A DNA stretch of 32,423 nucleotides from Alphaproteobacteria bacterium. GTDB lineage: Bacteria; Pseudomonadota; Alphaproteobacteria; Rs-D84; JAERRO01. Positions 7,907 to 16,828 of the stretch are shown here, piece after piece (positions within the stretch are counted from its first letter, which is position 1; each line of letters starts with the position of its first letter). The notes under the pieces are model-generated. The model saw only the letters and a program-made list of their open reading frames with translations, did not search any database and was not told the DNA's origin. Both the position numbers and the translations under genes were made by a program. Location of the stretch: positions 1 to 32,423 of the forward strand of contig JAERRO010000004.1 in the NCBI GenBank assembly GCA_016735395.1, given 5' to 3'.

Positions 7907-8488
7907 ATGGAAGAAAAAGATTTAAAAAAACATAACGAAGACATTTCTGATGTAAAATGCGACGATGAACTTCAGTCTTGTGCGGGAGGAAATTGTTCTG
8001 CTACCTTCAATCTCGAGGAGTTAGAAGAAAAGGTCAGATATCTTCAAGATGAGTTGGATAAAACTTATGATACTAATGTACGACTATTGGCAGAAATGGA
8101 AAATCTTAAACATAGAACTAAAAACGAAATAGAGTTAAAGGTTAAACAAAGTGTACAGAGTTTTGCACTAGATTTATTACCTGTTATAGACACCTTGGAG
8201 CAAGTAATAAGTACCTCCAGAGATTTAGATGTTGATACTAAAGTACAAGAAGGGTTTGACTTATTCTATAAAAATTTCATCAAAAGTTTTCAAAACAATG
8301 GGATTACTATAGTTACTTCGACAGACGAAAACGGAGAACCTGTTCCTGCAGATCCTAAATATCATCAAATTATAACTGCTGAAGAAAGCAATTTAAAGGC
8401 TAATGTTATTACTCAAGTTTTACAAAACGGTTATATGTTGTTCGATACCGTTTTGAGATCGGCAAAAGTTGCGGTGTCGAAAGGTTAA
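7907..8488 (+). CDS. grpE: GrpE nucleotide exchange factor of DnaK
   Basis: Cytoplasmic cochaperone of 193 residues that releases ADP from DnaK (Hsp70). It has the family plan: an acidic, disordered N-terminus (1-30), a long dimerising helix (about 31-110, with AEMENLKHRTKNEIE), and a C-terminal beta domain ending in NGYMLFDTVLRSAKVAVSKG, the typical GrpE signature. The N-terminus has extra cysteines (residues 24, 31 and 35). hrcA, the usual neighbour, is absent. The 3' end overlaps the convergent radC by 4 nt. Confidence 0.93.
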   Translation: MEEKDLKKHNEDISDVKCDDELQSCAGGNCSATFNLEELEEKVRYLQDELDKTYDTNVRLLAEMENLKHRTKNEIELKVKQSVQSFALDLLPVIDTLEQVISTSRDLDVDTKVQEGFDLFYKNFIKSFQNNGITIVTSTDENGEPVPADPKYHQIITAEESNLKANVITQVLQNGYMLFDTVLRSAKVAVSKG

Positions 8489-9255
8489 TATTCTATACCG
8501 AGTAGAGCCTTTAGTAGTCCTGTATTTCTCATAGATTTAACTTTTGAACCGCTTACCAGAATGTGATCATATAGTGTGATATTTATGACTTTTAAAGCTC
8601 TATAGATTTCTTTAGTAAAATCGAAATCGTATTCTGAAAATATATCACTACCCGATGGATGATTGTGTACAAGCATAACATAAGCTGATCTGTTTATATT
8701 CGCAGTTCTTACAATTTCTTCTAGATATCCGTATGCTCTGTCTGTATATCCTATCGTATGAGTTATGTGGTCTATCATTATAAAATTTATGTCTAGACAT
8801 ATACAGTGAATTTCTTCTTTTTTCTTACCCATCAATATGACCGAGATATATTTTTCTAGTGTACTCCAGTTATCTAGAACAGATTCTTTCTTTAGAATAT
8901 CTGAATGTTTCAAAGAAGAAATAGTAGATATGAGGTTTAACAGAATTGTTATATGTTCGCCTACTCCTTTGAATTTTTGTAGTTCTTCGGGTTGTGCGGT
9001 CAATATTTTATGTATACTGTCATCAAATTTGTGTAATAACATTTTTGATAATTGTTTAGTATCTCTCCGTGGAACTGCATAGCTTAATAATAGTTCTAAC
9101 ATCTCGTATTTTTCTAATTTGTTCTGTTTAAACTTACTTTTTAATCGTTGGCGGTGTCCTGCCATAAACTGTGAGTTTGCAGAAACTTTTTTACATTCTA
9201 CGACTTTTTTACTTTTACTGTTTGTAGTTGTTTTCTTATTTTTCGTTATTTGCAT
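8485..9255 (-). CDS. radC: RadC family protein (JAB/MPN domain)
   Basis: 256 residues. A Lys-rich N-terminus leads into a UPF0758 N-terminal helical region (about 30-110, with a helix-hairpin-helix at KFKGVGEHI), followed by a JAB1/MPN metalloprotease-like domain. The metal motif is H197-x-H199-P-S-G...D210 (HNHPSG). RadC proteins are widespread; the original DNA-repair role is disputed and the function remains uncertain. The gene follows map by 34 nt on the minus strand, the usual alphaproteobacterial order, and is the last gene of the leuS operon. Its stop overlaps the end of grpE. Confidence 0.9.
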   Translation of the reverse strand: MQITKNKKTTTNSKSKKVVECKKVSANSQFMAGHRQRLKSKFKQNKLEKYEMLELLLSYAVPRRDTKQLSKMLLHKFDDSIHKILTAQPEELQKFKGVGEHITILLNLISTISSLKHSDILKKESVLDNWSTLEKYISVILMGKKKEEIHCICLDINFIMIDHITHTIGYTDRAYGYLEEIVRTANINRSAYVMLVHNHPSGSDIFSEYDFDFTKEIYRALKVINITLYDHILVSGSKVKSMRNTGLLKALLGIEY

Positions 9256-9289
9256 ATGAAAAGGTATTTTGTTTTTTTATTATAAATAG

Positions 9290-10051
9290 TTATGTATTAT
9301 GATTTTCTGTAAAAATGACGGTTCCTTCTTCTGTAATTCCTATAGTATGTTCCCATTGTACTGATAATTTTCCGTCTGCGGTTCTAACTGTCCACCCGTC
9401 GTCTTCGAATATGTGCTTAATTTTACCGGCATTTAACATAGGCTCTATAGTAAATATCATCCCTGGTTCTAGAATTATATTATCGTAGGCTTTGTCATAG
9501 TAGTGGACGACTTGAGGATCTTCGTGAAATGTGGTTCCTATTCCGTGTCCACAGAAATCTTCTACTATAGCATAGCCATACGGTTTGACTATAGTCTCGA
9601 TAATTTTACCTACGATAGAAATCGGCATTCCCGGTTCTAGATGATTTATAGAGGACATCATCGCATTATGACAGACTTCTATCAACTGCGAAGATTCTTT
9701 AGAGACCGTTCCGACTTTAAACATTCTACTTGAATCGGCATAGTATCCTTTTAAAATTACGGTGACATCTATATTAACTACATCGCCGTCCTTCAATATA
9801 TCTTTAGTAGAAGGGATACCGTGACAAATTACATCGTTAATCGATGTACATATGGATTTAGGGAAACCTTTATAATTTAGTGGAGCCGATTTTGCACCGT
9901 GATTAAGAGTGAATTTATGAGCCAATCTATCTATTTCTTCTGTAGAAATCCCTGGACGGACAAGTGTACCTATGTAATCTAGAAGATCGCTGGCCAGTTG
10001 ACCGCTGGTTATCATCTTTTTAAAATCTTTCGGTGTATATCTTTTTATCAA
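9290..10051 (-). CDS. map: Methionine aminopeptidase, type I
   Basis: Removes the initiator Met from new proteins in the cytoplasm. The 253-residue pita-bread fold has all five metal ligands: D95 and D106, H169 (in CGHGIGTTFHEDP), E203 (FTIEPM) and E234 (QWEHTIGITE). There is no N-terminal zinc-finger extension and no insert, so it is type Ia. It lies 12 nt after holA and 34 nt before radC on the same strand, within the leuS-lptE-holA-map-radC operon. Confidence 0.96.
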   Translation of the reverse strand: MIKRYTPKDFKKMITSGQLASDLLDYIGTLVRPGISTEEIDRLAHKFTLNHGAKSAPLNYKGFPKSICTSINDVICHGIPSTKDILKDGDVVNIDVTVILKGYYADSSRMFKVGTVSKESSQLIEVCHNAMMSSINHLEPGMPISIVGKIIETIVKPYGYAIVEDFCGHGIGTTFHEDPQVVHYYDKAYDNIILEPGMIFTIEPMLNAGKIKHIFEDDGWTVRTADGKLSVQWEHTIGITEEGTVIFTENHNT

Positions 10052-10063
10052 TTTGTAATCCTC

Positions 10064-11098
10064 TTATAATCTTTTTTTAATATAATTAACTTGTAATGTC
10101 AACCGCATTAATAGTTCTCCTAGAATTACTATGATACTATTTTTATCGGTATTAGATTTCATCATCTTTTCTATTTTATTTAATTTTTCTAAAGTATCAG
10201 ATAGAAGTTCTAATGACAGTTGACATTCATTGAGAACTTGCGATTTATATTTAAAAAATATCTTAAAGAATACTAACTTTATAGCTTCTTGTTCCGTCTT
10301 CCCGCTCTTGACTAAAGCTCTAACTTTTAACAATTTTTCTATATGTGTAGAGAAGACTCTAACGAAGAATATAGGCTCTATATTTTCTTTTAAGTTATCG
10401 AAACTAGTTTGATAATTTTTTATATTGCCGTTTAAAGTACTATGTATAAGATCGTCTACTTGTATATGTGAGAAATTTTTAAAACATTTAGAGACATCAT
10501 TTGAGTTTATATTCCCCTTCTCTATCGTATATAAAATTAACTTTTCTAACATCTGTTTTGTATTTTCTCTATCGTTCCCCAGCAAAAAAACTATATCATC
10601 TACGACATCGGATGAGTATGCGATATTATCTTTTTTTAGTGTCTTTATGACGACTTCTCGAACAGATCGAGGGTTATCGTGGTAGCACCTCACACAACAG
10701 GCTTCACTGTCTTTTTCTAACAATTTATAAAGTTTATGTTTTCTTAAATCTATATCTCCTCCTGTAAATATAATTAGAGCTTCAAAATTTTTATATGCTG
10801 TTAACCACTCTTCGATGATAGAACTAATGTCGTTAGATCCGATTCGGATTTTGACAACTTTTAGCGGATTAAAAAAATTAGGAGTGATAAGCTCTTTTAT
10901 CAGGTTCTCTTGACGGGTAGGATCACCTAGTTCATCTGAGTCGTAGGATAACCACGATATATTTTGATCTCCGTCGAAGAAATCAGAGGCTATTTTCTTA
11001 GATATCTCATTAACGGCACCGTTATCTTGCCCAAAAACAAAAAAGGCCTTATGATCTTTCGACCGTATTTTTGACAATTCGTAGGAGTTAATCGGCAC
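10064..11098 (-). CDS. holA: DNA polymerase III, delta subunit
   Basis: 344 residues, the normal length for HolA, the clamp-loader subunit that opens the beta sliding clamp. The N-terminal AAA+-like domain (about 1-130) contains the conserved FFVFGQDNGAV and the stretch ITPNFFNPLKVVKIR before an acidic strand; a helical collar domain follows. HolA is poorly conserved, so the call is supported by position: it follows lptE with an 11-nt overlap, as in many Alphaproteobacteria, and continues into map. Confidence 0.85.
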   Translation of the reverse strand: MPINSYELSKIRSKDHKAFFVFGQDNGAVNEISKKIASDFFDGDQNISWLSYDSDELGDPTRQENLIKELITPNFFNPLKVVKIRIGSNDISSIIEEWLTAYKNFEALIIFTGGDIDLRKHKLYKLLEKDSEACCVRCYHDNPRSVREVVIKTLKKDNIAYSSDVVDDIVFLLGNDRENTKQMLEKLILYTIEKGNINSNDVSKCFKNFSHIQVDDLIHSTLNGNIKNYQTSFDNLKENIEPIFFVRVFSTHIEKLLKVRALVKSGKTEQEAIKLVFFKIFFKYKSQVLNECQLSLELLSDTLEKLNKIEKMMKSNTDKNSIIVILGELLMRLTLQVNYIKKRL

Positions 11099-11669
11099 TT
11101 TTATTATTCCTGTTAGTTATATCATTTTTTTCGATTGTGTTTAGGCTATCTTGACGGATATAGTGATTAAAATATAGGGCGGTTCTCTGTGAAATTAAAT
11201 CTGCTATAGTTTGAGACATCCTTTCTTCTGCATCTTTTTTAGCATAAGTAGATGACATTAGACTAGATGAAATGTAATAACTGGTCTGATATTTTTCTTT
11301 AAAAGATGTAAATAGTTTGCCAGTTTTTTTGTCGTTTATGTTAACATCGGCCTCGATGAACATTGACACGAAACTAAAAGTTCCGTCTGATTGTTCACCC
11401 TGATATAGATCGCTTGGATATTTTAGAGAGATACTCATAGTATATTTAGGATTACTAGGAATACCTTTTGGATTAAGTTTTAAACGGATCCTGTTGCGGA
11501 TGATGATGCCTAGTTCCCCGTGAATCGGCTCTATATATAATTGTTGAGTAGCTTTTGCAATAGTCATATCATTTTTCTTATCACCATATTTATACATCGG
11601 AGACATAGAACAACTAGTAATTAAAACAGCCAAAATAGAAAAATACATCGCTTTAAGTAATCTCATCAA
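11088..11669 (-). CDS. lptE: LPS assembly lipoprotein LptE
   Basis: 193-residue lipoprotein. The signal peptide ends in a lipobox LITSC with Cys20, followed by SMSPMYKYG; the motif with Pro-Met-Tyr just after the Cys is common in LptE. LptE plugs the LptD barrel that inserts lipopolysaccharide into the outer membrane. The conserved family feature is a secretion-associated alpha/beta sandwich, here about 35-165. The gene lies between leuS (4-nt overlap, ATGA) and holA (11-nt overlap), the standard alphaproteobacterial location. Sequence similarity alone would be weak; context makes the call firm. Confidence 0.85.
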   Translation of the reverse strand: MMRLLKAMYFSILAVLITSCSMSPMYKYGDKKNDMTIAKATQQLYIEPIHGELGIIIRNRIRLKLNPKGIPSNPKYTMSISLKYPSDLYQGEQSDGTFSFVSMFIEADVNINDKKTGKLFTSFKEKYQTSYYISSSLMSSTYAKKDAEERMSQTIADLISQRTALYFNHYIRQDSLNTIEKNDITNRNNKSAD

Positions 11670-14098
11670 AATTCACCTATTATATTTACTATTTTATTCG
11701 GTAGAATTATCCATTTCTTTATTTTACTGGAGACAATATTATGCCTTTCTATTATGCTACTATTTAGCACCGTCGCTTTGATTTTTTCTTCGTCAGCATC
11801 GATATCGATTTCTATATTCCCTCTTAATTTGCCATTTATTTGTATAGGTAATATATAAGAATTTACTCTAGTGTACTTCTCTATATAAAGTGGAAAATTC
11901 TCTTTAGAAATGAATGTTTCGTTTCCTAAATTATGCCAAAGTTCTTCTGTAAAATGTGGTGCGAACGGAGATAATATTTTTAGAAAATCTTCAAACATTT
12001 TTTTATTACACCCTTCTCTTTCTATACTGTTAAAAATTTCCATTAAATTAGCTACTAGGACATTAAATTTATGTCCTTCTAATTTATCATTAAAAGATTT
12101 TAGTATTGTATGAAATACCATTGACACCTTGCTAGAGTTTTTTTCTACAAATTTTTCTCCTCGTGAAAATCTTTCTACCTTCTGTAAAAATCTTGTCAGA
12201 CCTACTATACTAGAACTTTCTAGTGCGGTAGATTGTTCGAAGTCTCCTAGAAACAGAATATATAACCTTGATATATCTGTACCATATTGTGATACTAAAT
12301 CTTCAGGAGATATAGTATTGCCTAGAGATTTAGACATTTTTATTCCACCCTCCGCTAATATCAATCCGTTAAAAGTTCTTTTAGTGTACGGCTCATCGGA
12401 GAATACGGATCCTCCGTCTTTCATTGCCTTGTACCAAAACCTAGAATATAATAAATGTCTTGTAGTATGTTCCATCCCGCCGTTGTATACTGATACTGGC
12501 AACCATTTTTTTAGAATACTTTCTGCGACAAATTCTTTATCGTTGTTGTTATCCAGATACCTCATAAAATACCACGAAGAGCCTGCCCAAGTCGGCATAG
12601 TGTCTGTCTCTCGTTCGGCATAACCTTTACATTTAGGACAACTCGTTTTAACCCAGTCTGTCATTTTAGCAAGCGGAGAGTCTCCTTCTTCTGTAGGTTT
12701 ATAGTCTGTCATCGGAGGTAGTATCAACGGCAGTTGATCTATAGGAAGAGGTTCCCAACCACACTTCTCACAGTACACCATAGGAATAGGCTCGCCCCAA
12801 TATCTTTGTCTTGCGAAACCCCAATCTTGTAATTTGTACTGTGTGGTCTCTTCTATTCCCTCTAATTTACTACTAGATATTTTCTTTTTTGACTCTTCTA
12901 TATTTAAGCCATTTATATCTAATATATTTTTATAACTAGAATTTATATGTCGACCGTCTTTAGTCCAAGCTTCTGAAGAGGTATCTGATTCTATGATAGG
13001 TAAAATTTCTAGTTGAAAGAAGTCGGCGAATTTGTAGTCTCTATCATCGTGAGCCGGCACTCCCATAACTGCTTTAGTACCATAATTTCCTATGACATAG
13101 TCTGCGATAAATACGGGCAACTCTTTTCCTGTAATAGGGTGGATACATACTATAGAGTTTAATTTCTTCCCATTTATCTTTTTGTCTGCACAGAATGTAG
13201 GGTCTAATCTTTCTTTAATTAACTGTTTACACCAGTCTTTAGTATCGTTGTTCTCGTCTTCTAACCATTTCTTTGTGTACATAAATTCTGGAGCTATAGC
13301 TATGAATGAGACTCCGAAGATAGTGTCTACTCTAGTGGTAAATGTTTTTATTATTATAGAAGAATTTTTGACTTTAAAGTCTACCGAAAATCCGGTATTT
13401 TTTCCTATCCAGTTGATCTGCTCTGTAGAAATTCTAGAAGGATAATCGACTTTCTTTAGATCGTCTATAAGTTCGTCTGCATATTGAGTAATTTTTAGAT
13501 TCCATTGTTCTTTTACTCGCCGTTCCACAGGATTCTTGCACCGTTCACAAGCACCCTTCTCTAGATCCTCGTGTGTAAGAGACATTTTGCATTCGTCGCA
13601 CCAAAACATTTCTAGAGGAGATTTATATGCTAAACCTTGTTTATAGAATTGAATAAACATCCACTGAGTCCATTTATAGAAGGACGGATCAGAAGTTTTA
13701 ATTATCCTAGAATAATCGAAACTGTATCCCATCATTTTTAATTGATCGGTAAACTTTTTCGTCGTAATTTCTAACATTTTCTGAGGAGTTTTACCTATTT
13801 TTAAAGAGTATCTTTCTGCAGAGACTCCGAACGAGTCGAATCCTATAGGGTATAGAACATCGAAACCTTTCATCCGTTTATATCTAGCAACAACATCCAT
13901 TCCAGTGTAAGGTCTAGTATGTCCTATGTGCAGACCTTCTCCCGACGGATACGGAAACTCTACAAGCACATAATAAGGATTTTTAGCATTTTTTAATTTC
14001 TCTTGAGAGACCGTATATAGACTATTATGTTCCCATTCACTCTGCCATTTCGATGCTATCTCTTGACTATAGGCCCACTCGTTTTTAATAGAACTCAT
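11666..14098 (-). CDS. leuS: Leucyl-tRNA synthetase, atypical (zinc-rich, non-alphaproteobacterial type)
   Basis: Class I synthetase of 810 residues. HIGH is at 57-60 (PYPSGEGLHIGHTRPYTG) and KMSKS at 587-591. A zinc knuckle with CDEC and CERC follows the first catalytic half, then the CP1 editing domain (from about 230; FTTRVDTIFG), a second zinc ribbon (CEKCGW and CPKCKG), and a C-terminal anticodon domain. The stretch RETDTMPTWAGSSWYFMRY and the first block YPIGFDSFGVSAERY differ from the usual alphaproteobacterial RETDTF...SSWYFARF and HPMGWDAFGLPAEN. The type resembles LeuRS of Firmicutes or Candidate Phyla Radiation bacteria, suggesting replacement by transfer within an otherwise normal operon. 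The start has an AAAGGA ribosome-binding site upstream. Confidence 0.93.
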   Translation of the reverse strand: MSSIKNEWAYSQEIASKWQSEWEHNSLYTVSQEKLKNAKNPYYVLVEFPYPSGEGLHIGHTRPYTGMDVVARYKRMKGFDVLYPIGFDSFGVSAERYSLKIGKTPQKMLEITTKKFTDQLKMMGYSFDYSRIIKTSDPSFYKWTQWMFIQFYKQGLAYKSPLEMFWCDECKMSLTHEDLEKGACERCKNPVERRVKEQWNLKITQYADELIDDLKKVDYPSRISTEQINWIGKNTGFSVDFKVKNSSIIIKTFTTRVDTIFGVSFIAIAPEFMYTKKWLEDENNDTKDWCKQLIKERLDPTFCADKKINGKKLNSIVCIHPITGKELPVFIADYVIGNYGTKAVMGVPAHDDRDYKFADFFQLEILPIIESDTSSEAWTKDGRHINSSYKNILDINGLNIEESKKKISSSKLEGIEETTQYKLQDWGFARQRYWGEPIPMVYCEKCGWEPLPIDQLPLILPPMTDYKPTEEGDSPLAKMTDWVKTSCPKCKGYAERETDTMPTWAGSSWYFMRYLDNNNDKEFVAESILKKWLPVSVYNGGMEHTTRHLLYSRFWYKAMKDGGSVFSDEPYTKRTFNGLILAEGGIKMSKSLGNTISPEDLVSQYGTDISRLYILFLGDFEQSTALESSSIVGLTRFLQKVERFSRGEKFVEKNSSKVSMVFHTILKSFNDKLEGHKFNVLVANLMEIFNSIEREGCNKKMFEDFLKILSPFAPHFTEELWHNLGNETFISKENFPLYIEKYTRVNSYILPIQINGKLRGNIEIDIDADEEKIKATVLNSSIIERHNIVSSKIKKWIILPNKIVNIIGEF

Positions 14099-14189
14099 CG
14101 GTTTTCCTTTTAAAATTCATAACTACACTGTATAATATATATTCGTATTTCACAACCCGCCGAGAAAATAAAAACTGTGTTAATGACAC

Positions 14190-14217
14190 TTGATTTTATT
14201 AGAGGAACAGTCATAAT
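14190..14217 (+). promoter_or_regulatory. Predicted promoter of the tRNA-Thr gene
   Basis: -35 TTGATT (14190-14195), 16-bp spacer, -10 CATAAT (14212-14217); TAATAT with an 18-bp spacer is an alternative. The start site would fall about 10 nt before the tRNA. Confidence 0.45.
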
Positions 14218-14234
14218 ATCATTAAAGTTAAGTC

Positions 14235-14310
<76 letters not shown>

Positions 14311-14361
14311 TATATATCTAGAATCGACAGTTATAGGTTAAGAAATTTGAAACTTCTAATC

Positions 14362-14390
14362 TTGACTTATAGTGAATTATATTATATAAT
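14362..14390 (+). promoter_or_regulatory. Strong predicted sigma-70 promoter of rplY
   Basis: -35 TTGACT (14362-14367), a 17-bp spacer, and a perfect -10 TATAAT (14385-14390). It gives an untranslated leader of about 55 nt, which contains a hairpin, and a ribosome-binding site AAAGGA at 14441-14446. Confidence 0.75.
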
Positions 14391-14394
14391 TTGC

Positions 14395-14428
14395 TTAACC
14401 GCTCAACACCATTGGAGGTTGCGTTTAA
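14395..14428 (+). promoter_or_regulatory. Interrupted hairpin in the rplY leader, possible regulatory element
   Basis: Paired segments, from outside in: TTAA/TTAA, one C-T mismatch, CG/CG, a 2-nt bulge, CAAC/GTTG, a small internal loop, CC/GG, and a 3-nt loop. It sits at the very start of the predicted leader, 24 nt before the rplY ATG. No T run follows, so it is not a terminator. A role as a protein-binding site is a guess. Confidence 0.35.
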
Positions 14429-14452
14429 CTAATATACTATAAAGGACTTCTT

Positions 14453-15100
14453 ATGAAGAAATTAACTGTCGAAGTGGCGACTAGAGAAAAAGCTGGACAA
14501 GGTGCTAGTAGAGCTATTCGTAGAAATAATTTGATACCTGCTGTGATCTATGGACTAAAGAAAGAGTCCTCTATAATTACGGTAGATTTTAAAGGGTTCG
14601 CTAAATTATTAGAGATACCTAAATTAAAAACTACTTTGTTTCTATTAAATAATGGTGGAAAAGAGGAAAAAGTTCTTCTAAAAGATATTCAATATCATAC
14701 GATTAGCAAACAACCTATCCATCTGGATTTTTTACGGATAGATGAGGCAAAACCTATTGCGATAAATATATCTGTTAACATTACGGGACAAGAAGATTCT
14801 ATGGCCATCAAGAAGGGTGCAAATTTGACTATTATATCTCGTGAAGTACCTGTTATAGGACTGATTAAAGATATGGTAGAAGAAGTTACCTTCGATATAA
14901 CGAATTTGAATACTGGAGACTCTATACATACTCAAGATTTACAACTTCCTGATGGATTATCTCTACAACCTAATACAGAAAATATAACCGTTTTAAGTCT
15001 TACTACTATAGAGGACGATGCCGAACAAGAAACTGCGACAAATACTTCTGAAGAGATTACAGAGACATCTGAAAGTAGTGACGAGACTACTAAAGAATAA
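14453..15100 (+). CDS. rplY: Ribosomal protein bL25 (Ctc/TL5 form)
   Basis: 215 residues: the N-terminal L25 domain (about 1-95; RAGQ-like motif at KAGQGASRAIRR, then AVIYG) binds 5S rRNA, and a C-terminal TL5-type beta domain (about 96-185) follows, as in most bacteria except the short E. coli form. The tail is acidic and rich in Thr, Ser and Glu. The gene has its own strong promoter and structured leader, and ends in a bidirectional terminator shared with rluB. pth, often next to rplY, is not here. Confidence 0.93.
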   Translation: MKKLTVEVATREKAGQGASRAIRRNNLIPAVIYGLKKESSIITVDFKGFAKLLEIPKLKTTLFLLNNGGKEEKVLLKDIQYHTISKQPIHLDFLRIDEAKPIAINISVNITGQEDSMAIKKGANLTIISREVPVIGLIKDMVEEVTFDITNLNTGDSIHTQDLQLPDGLSLQPNTENITVLSLTTIEDDAEQETATNTSEEITETSESSDETTKE

Positions 15101-15104
15101 AGTT

Positions 15105-15136
15105 AAAAAAACTTATAATAGATTATAAGTTTTTTT
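15105..15136. terminator. Bidirectional rho-independent terminator (rplY / rluB)
   Basis: Perfect inverted repeat of 15 nt per arm (15105-15119 and 15122-15136) made of A7-CTTATAAT and ATTATAAG-T7, with a 2-nt centre. Each strand ends in a T7 run. It begins 4 nt after the rplY stop and ends directly at the rluB stop, so it serves both convergent genes. Confidence 0.85.
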
Positions 15137-15979
15137 CTAGTTCAAAGTTTTATTATTTTGTTTTTTAAAATTTTTGATTATAGCTTCAAGTTCATAGTCA
15201 AAGGCAGGTCTAGTTCTCCCTACAGGAAGACTACACAGTTTAAAAGGACCGTAAGAAACTCGTACTAATTTAGATACTGTTAACCCTAGTGCTTTCATAA
15301 CATTTCTGATTTCGTTTTTCTTTCCCTCTTTTAATGTAATTTTTAGCCATTTATTTTTAGGTTCACCTTCGGCTATCCGTCTATTATTTTTAGTAGATCT
15401 TTTACTTCCTTTCATTATAAAAATTTCCATAGGAGAATACCTCATACCTTCGACTCTCATATTACCAGATCTTGCATCGTCAAATAGGCCGTCGTTAAAG
15501 TCAACATATAGAGGTACAAAAACTCTGACCTTGTATACCCGTTTAATACCACTTTTGGGAGCTGACATCCACTCTGAAAATAACCCGGAATTAGTTAACA
15601 GTAGCAGTCCTTCAGACATAAAGTCTAGTCGTCCTATGTAAACCAATTTCTGTAATTTTTTAGGTAGTAGATCGTATATATTTTGTCTTCCATCTGGATC
15701 AAATCTAGTAGTTAGAACCTTTGAAGGCTTATGAAATATGACTACTTCTGGTGTATGAGAAATGTTACGGTTGAGTATTTTACTGTCTATATATATGTCG
15801 TCCTCAGGTTGAACGAAATGATTTTCGTCCTCTATCCATGTATTATTTATCCTTACTCTTCTAGCACCTATGACTTCCATGGCTTGTGCATTAGAGCTAA
15901 TACCACAGTGCAGTCCTATCTTCATTAGTTCTTTAGTAATTCGCACTCCGCCATCGACTTCTTCTTGTATTCTTTTCAT
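15137..15979 (-). CDS. rluB: 23S rRNA pseudouridine synthase, RluB/RsuA family
   Basis: 280 residues. An N-terminal S4 RNA-binding domain (about 8-65; ARRVRINN) precedes the pseudouridine synthase domain, whose catalytic motif is GRLDFMSEGLLLLTNSG with the nucleophilic Asp. Further RsuA-family blocks are KRVYKVRV and LKEGKKNEIRNVMKALGLTVSKLVRVSYGPF. The length and S4 domain favour RluB (U2605 of 23S rRNA in E. coli) over RsuA (16S), but the exact target cannot be read from the sequence. It converges on rplY and diverges from yebC. Confidence 0.88.
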   Translation of the reverse strand: MKRIQEEVDGGVRITKELMKIGLHCGISSNAQAMEVIGARRVRINNTWIEDENHFVQPEDDIYIDSKILNRNISHTPEVVIFHKPSKVLTTRFDPDGRQNIYDLLPKKLQKLVYIGRLDFMSEGLLLLTNSGLFSEWMSAPKSGIKRVYKVRVFVPLYVDFNDGLFDDARSGNMRVEGMRYSPMEIFIMKGSKRSTKNNRRIAEGEPKNKWLKITLKEGKKNEIRNVMKALGLTVSKLVRVSYGPFKLCSLPVGRTRPAFDYELEAIIKNFKKQNNKTLN

Positions 15980-16034
15980 CGTTATATTTCCTATAATATT
16001 ATTATATTCTCTAGACAGAGTGTATAATAAAATC

Positions 16035-16063
16035 TTGATTTAGCAAGTAGATAGTAGTATACT
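16035..16063 (+). promoter_or_regulatory. Predicted promoter of yebC-ruvC-adk
   Basis: -35 TTGATT (16035-16040), 17-bp spacer, -10 TATACT (16058-16063). A ribosome-binding site AAGGGA is at 16079-16084, 6 nt before the yebC ATG. Confidence 0.6.
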
Positions 16064-16090
16064 TATTTATAATATACGAAGGGATTTAAG

Positions 16091-16828
16091 ATGGCTGGAC
16101 ATTCAAAATGGAGTAATATTCAACATCGCAAGGGTGCTCAAGATAAGAAAAAGTCCAATATATTTTCAAAGTGTGTCAAAGAAATTACTATTGCTGCAAA
16201 ATTAGGAGATCCTAACCCTGAAAATAATGCCCGTCTACGACTAGCAATACAAAATGCAAAACAAGCTAATATGCCGTTAGACAATATAAAAAGGGCTTTA
16301 GACAAGGCTACTAGTAGTGGAGAAAATCTAGAGGAGGTACGATATGAGGGGTTCGGCAACGGATCTGTCCCTATTATAGTAGACTGTCTTACGGACAATA
16401 CAAATAGGACTTTTACAGAGGTCAAAAATATATTCGGAAAAGGCGGAGGGAATCTTGGATCTGAAGGAAGTGTATCATTTATGTTTAAACATGTAGGTAT
16501 AATCGTCTATCCTGATACTGTAATGGAGTTCGAAAAAATGTTTAATAATGCTATAGAAGCCAGTGCCGAAGATGTTATACATATAGAAGGCGAGAAAAAT
16601 AAAAACGGACTATATAAAATTTTAACTAATGTCAAAGATTTTGGGTCTGCCCTGCCCATCTTAGAAAAATCTATCGGAGAAATTAAAGAGGCTCATCTAG
16701 GATATATACCTATCACGAGAACTGAAGACATAGACGACGAAACTTTAGAAAAGTTATCTCGCTTGATTGAAACTCTAGAAGATCACGACGATGTCCAGCG
16801 AGTTTTCACGGGTGTCGACGATGAATAG
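16091..16828 (+). CDS. yebC: YebC/PmpR family protein (TACO1-like)
   Basis: 245 residues, full length. The N-terminus MAGHSKWSNIQHRKGAQD is the hallmark of the family; a three-domain fold follows, with the conserved GNGSVPIIVDCLTDNTNRT block. Family members have been described as transcription regulators and as ribosome-associated factors easing translation of proline-rich stretches; which applies here cannot be told. It is first in yebC-ruvC-adk, and its stop overlaps the ruvC start by 8 nt. yebC-ruvC is a very common bacterial pair. Confidence 0.95.
   Translation: MAGHSKWSNIQHRKGAQDKKKSNIFSKCVKEITIAAKLGDPNPENNARLRLAIQNAKQANMPLDNIKRALDKATSSGENLEEVRYEGFGNGSVPIIVDCLTDNTNRTFTEVKNIFGKGGGNLGSEGSVSFMFKHVGIIVYPDTVMEFEKMFNNAIEASAEDVIHIEGEKNKNGLYKILTNVKDFGSALPILEKSIGEIKEAHLGYIPITRTEDIDDETLEKLSRLIETLEDHDDVQRVFTGVDDE

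Noticed and set aside
16791-16820. Earlier in-frame ATG that would lengthen ruvC by 10 residues
   Set aside because: The conserved RuvC strand starts right after the ATG at 16821; the longer form would overlap yebC by 38 nt with no ribosome-binding site.
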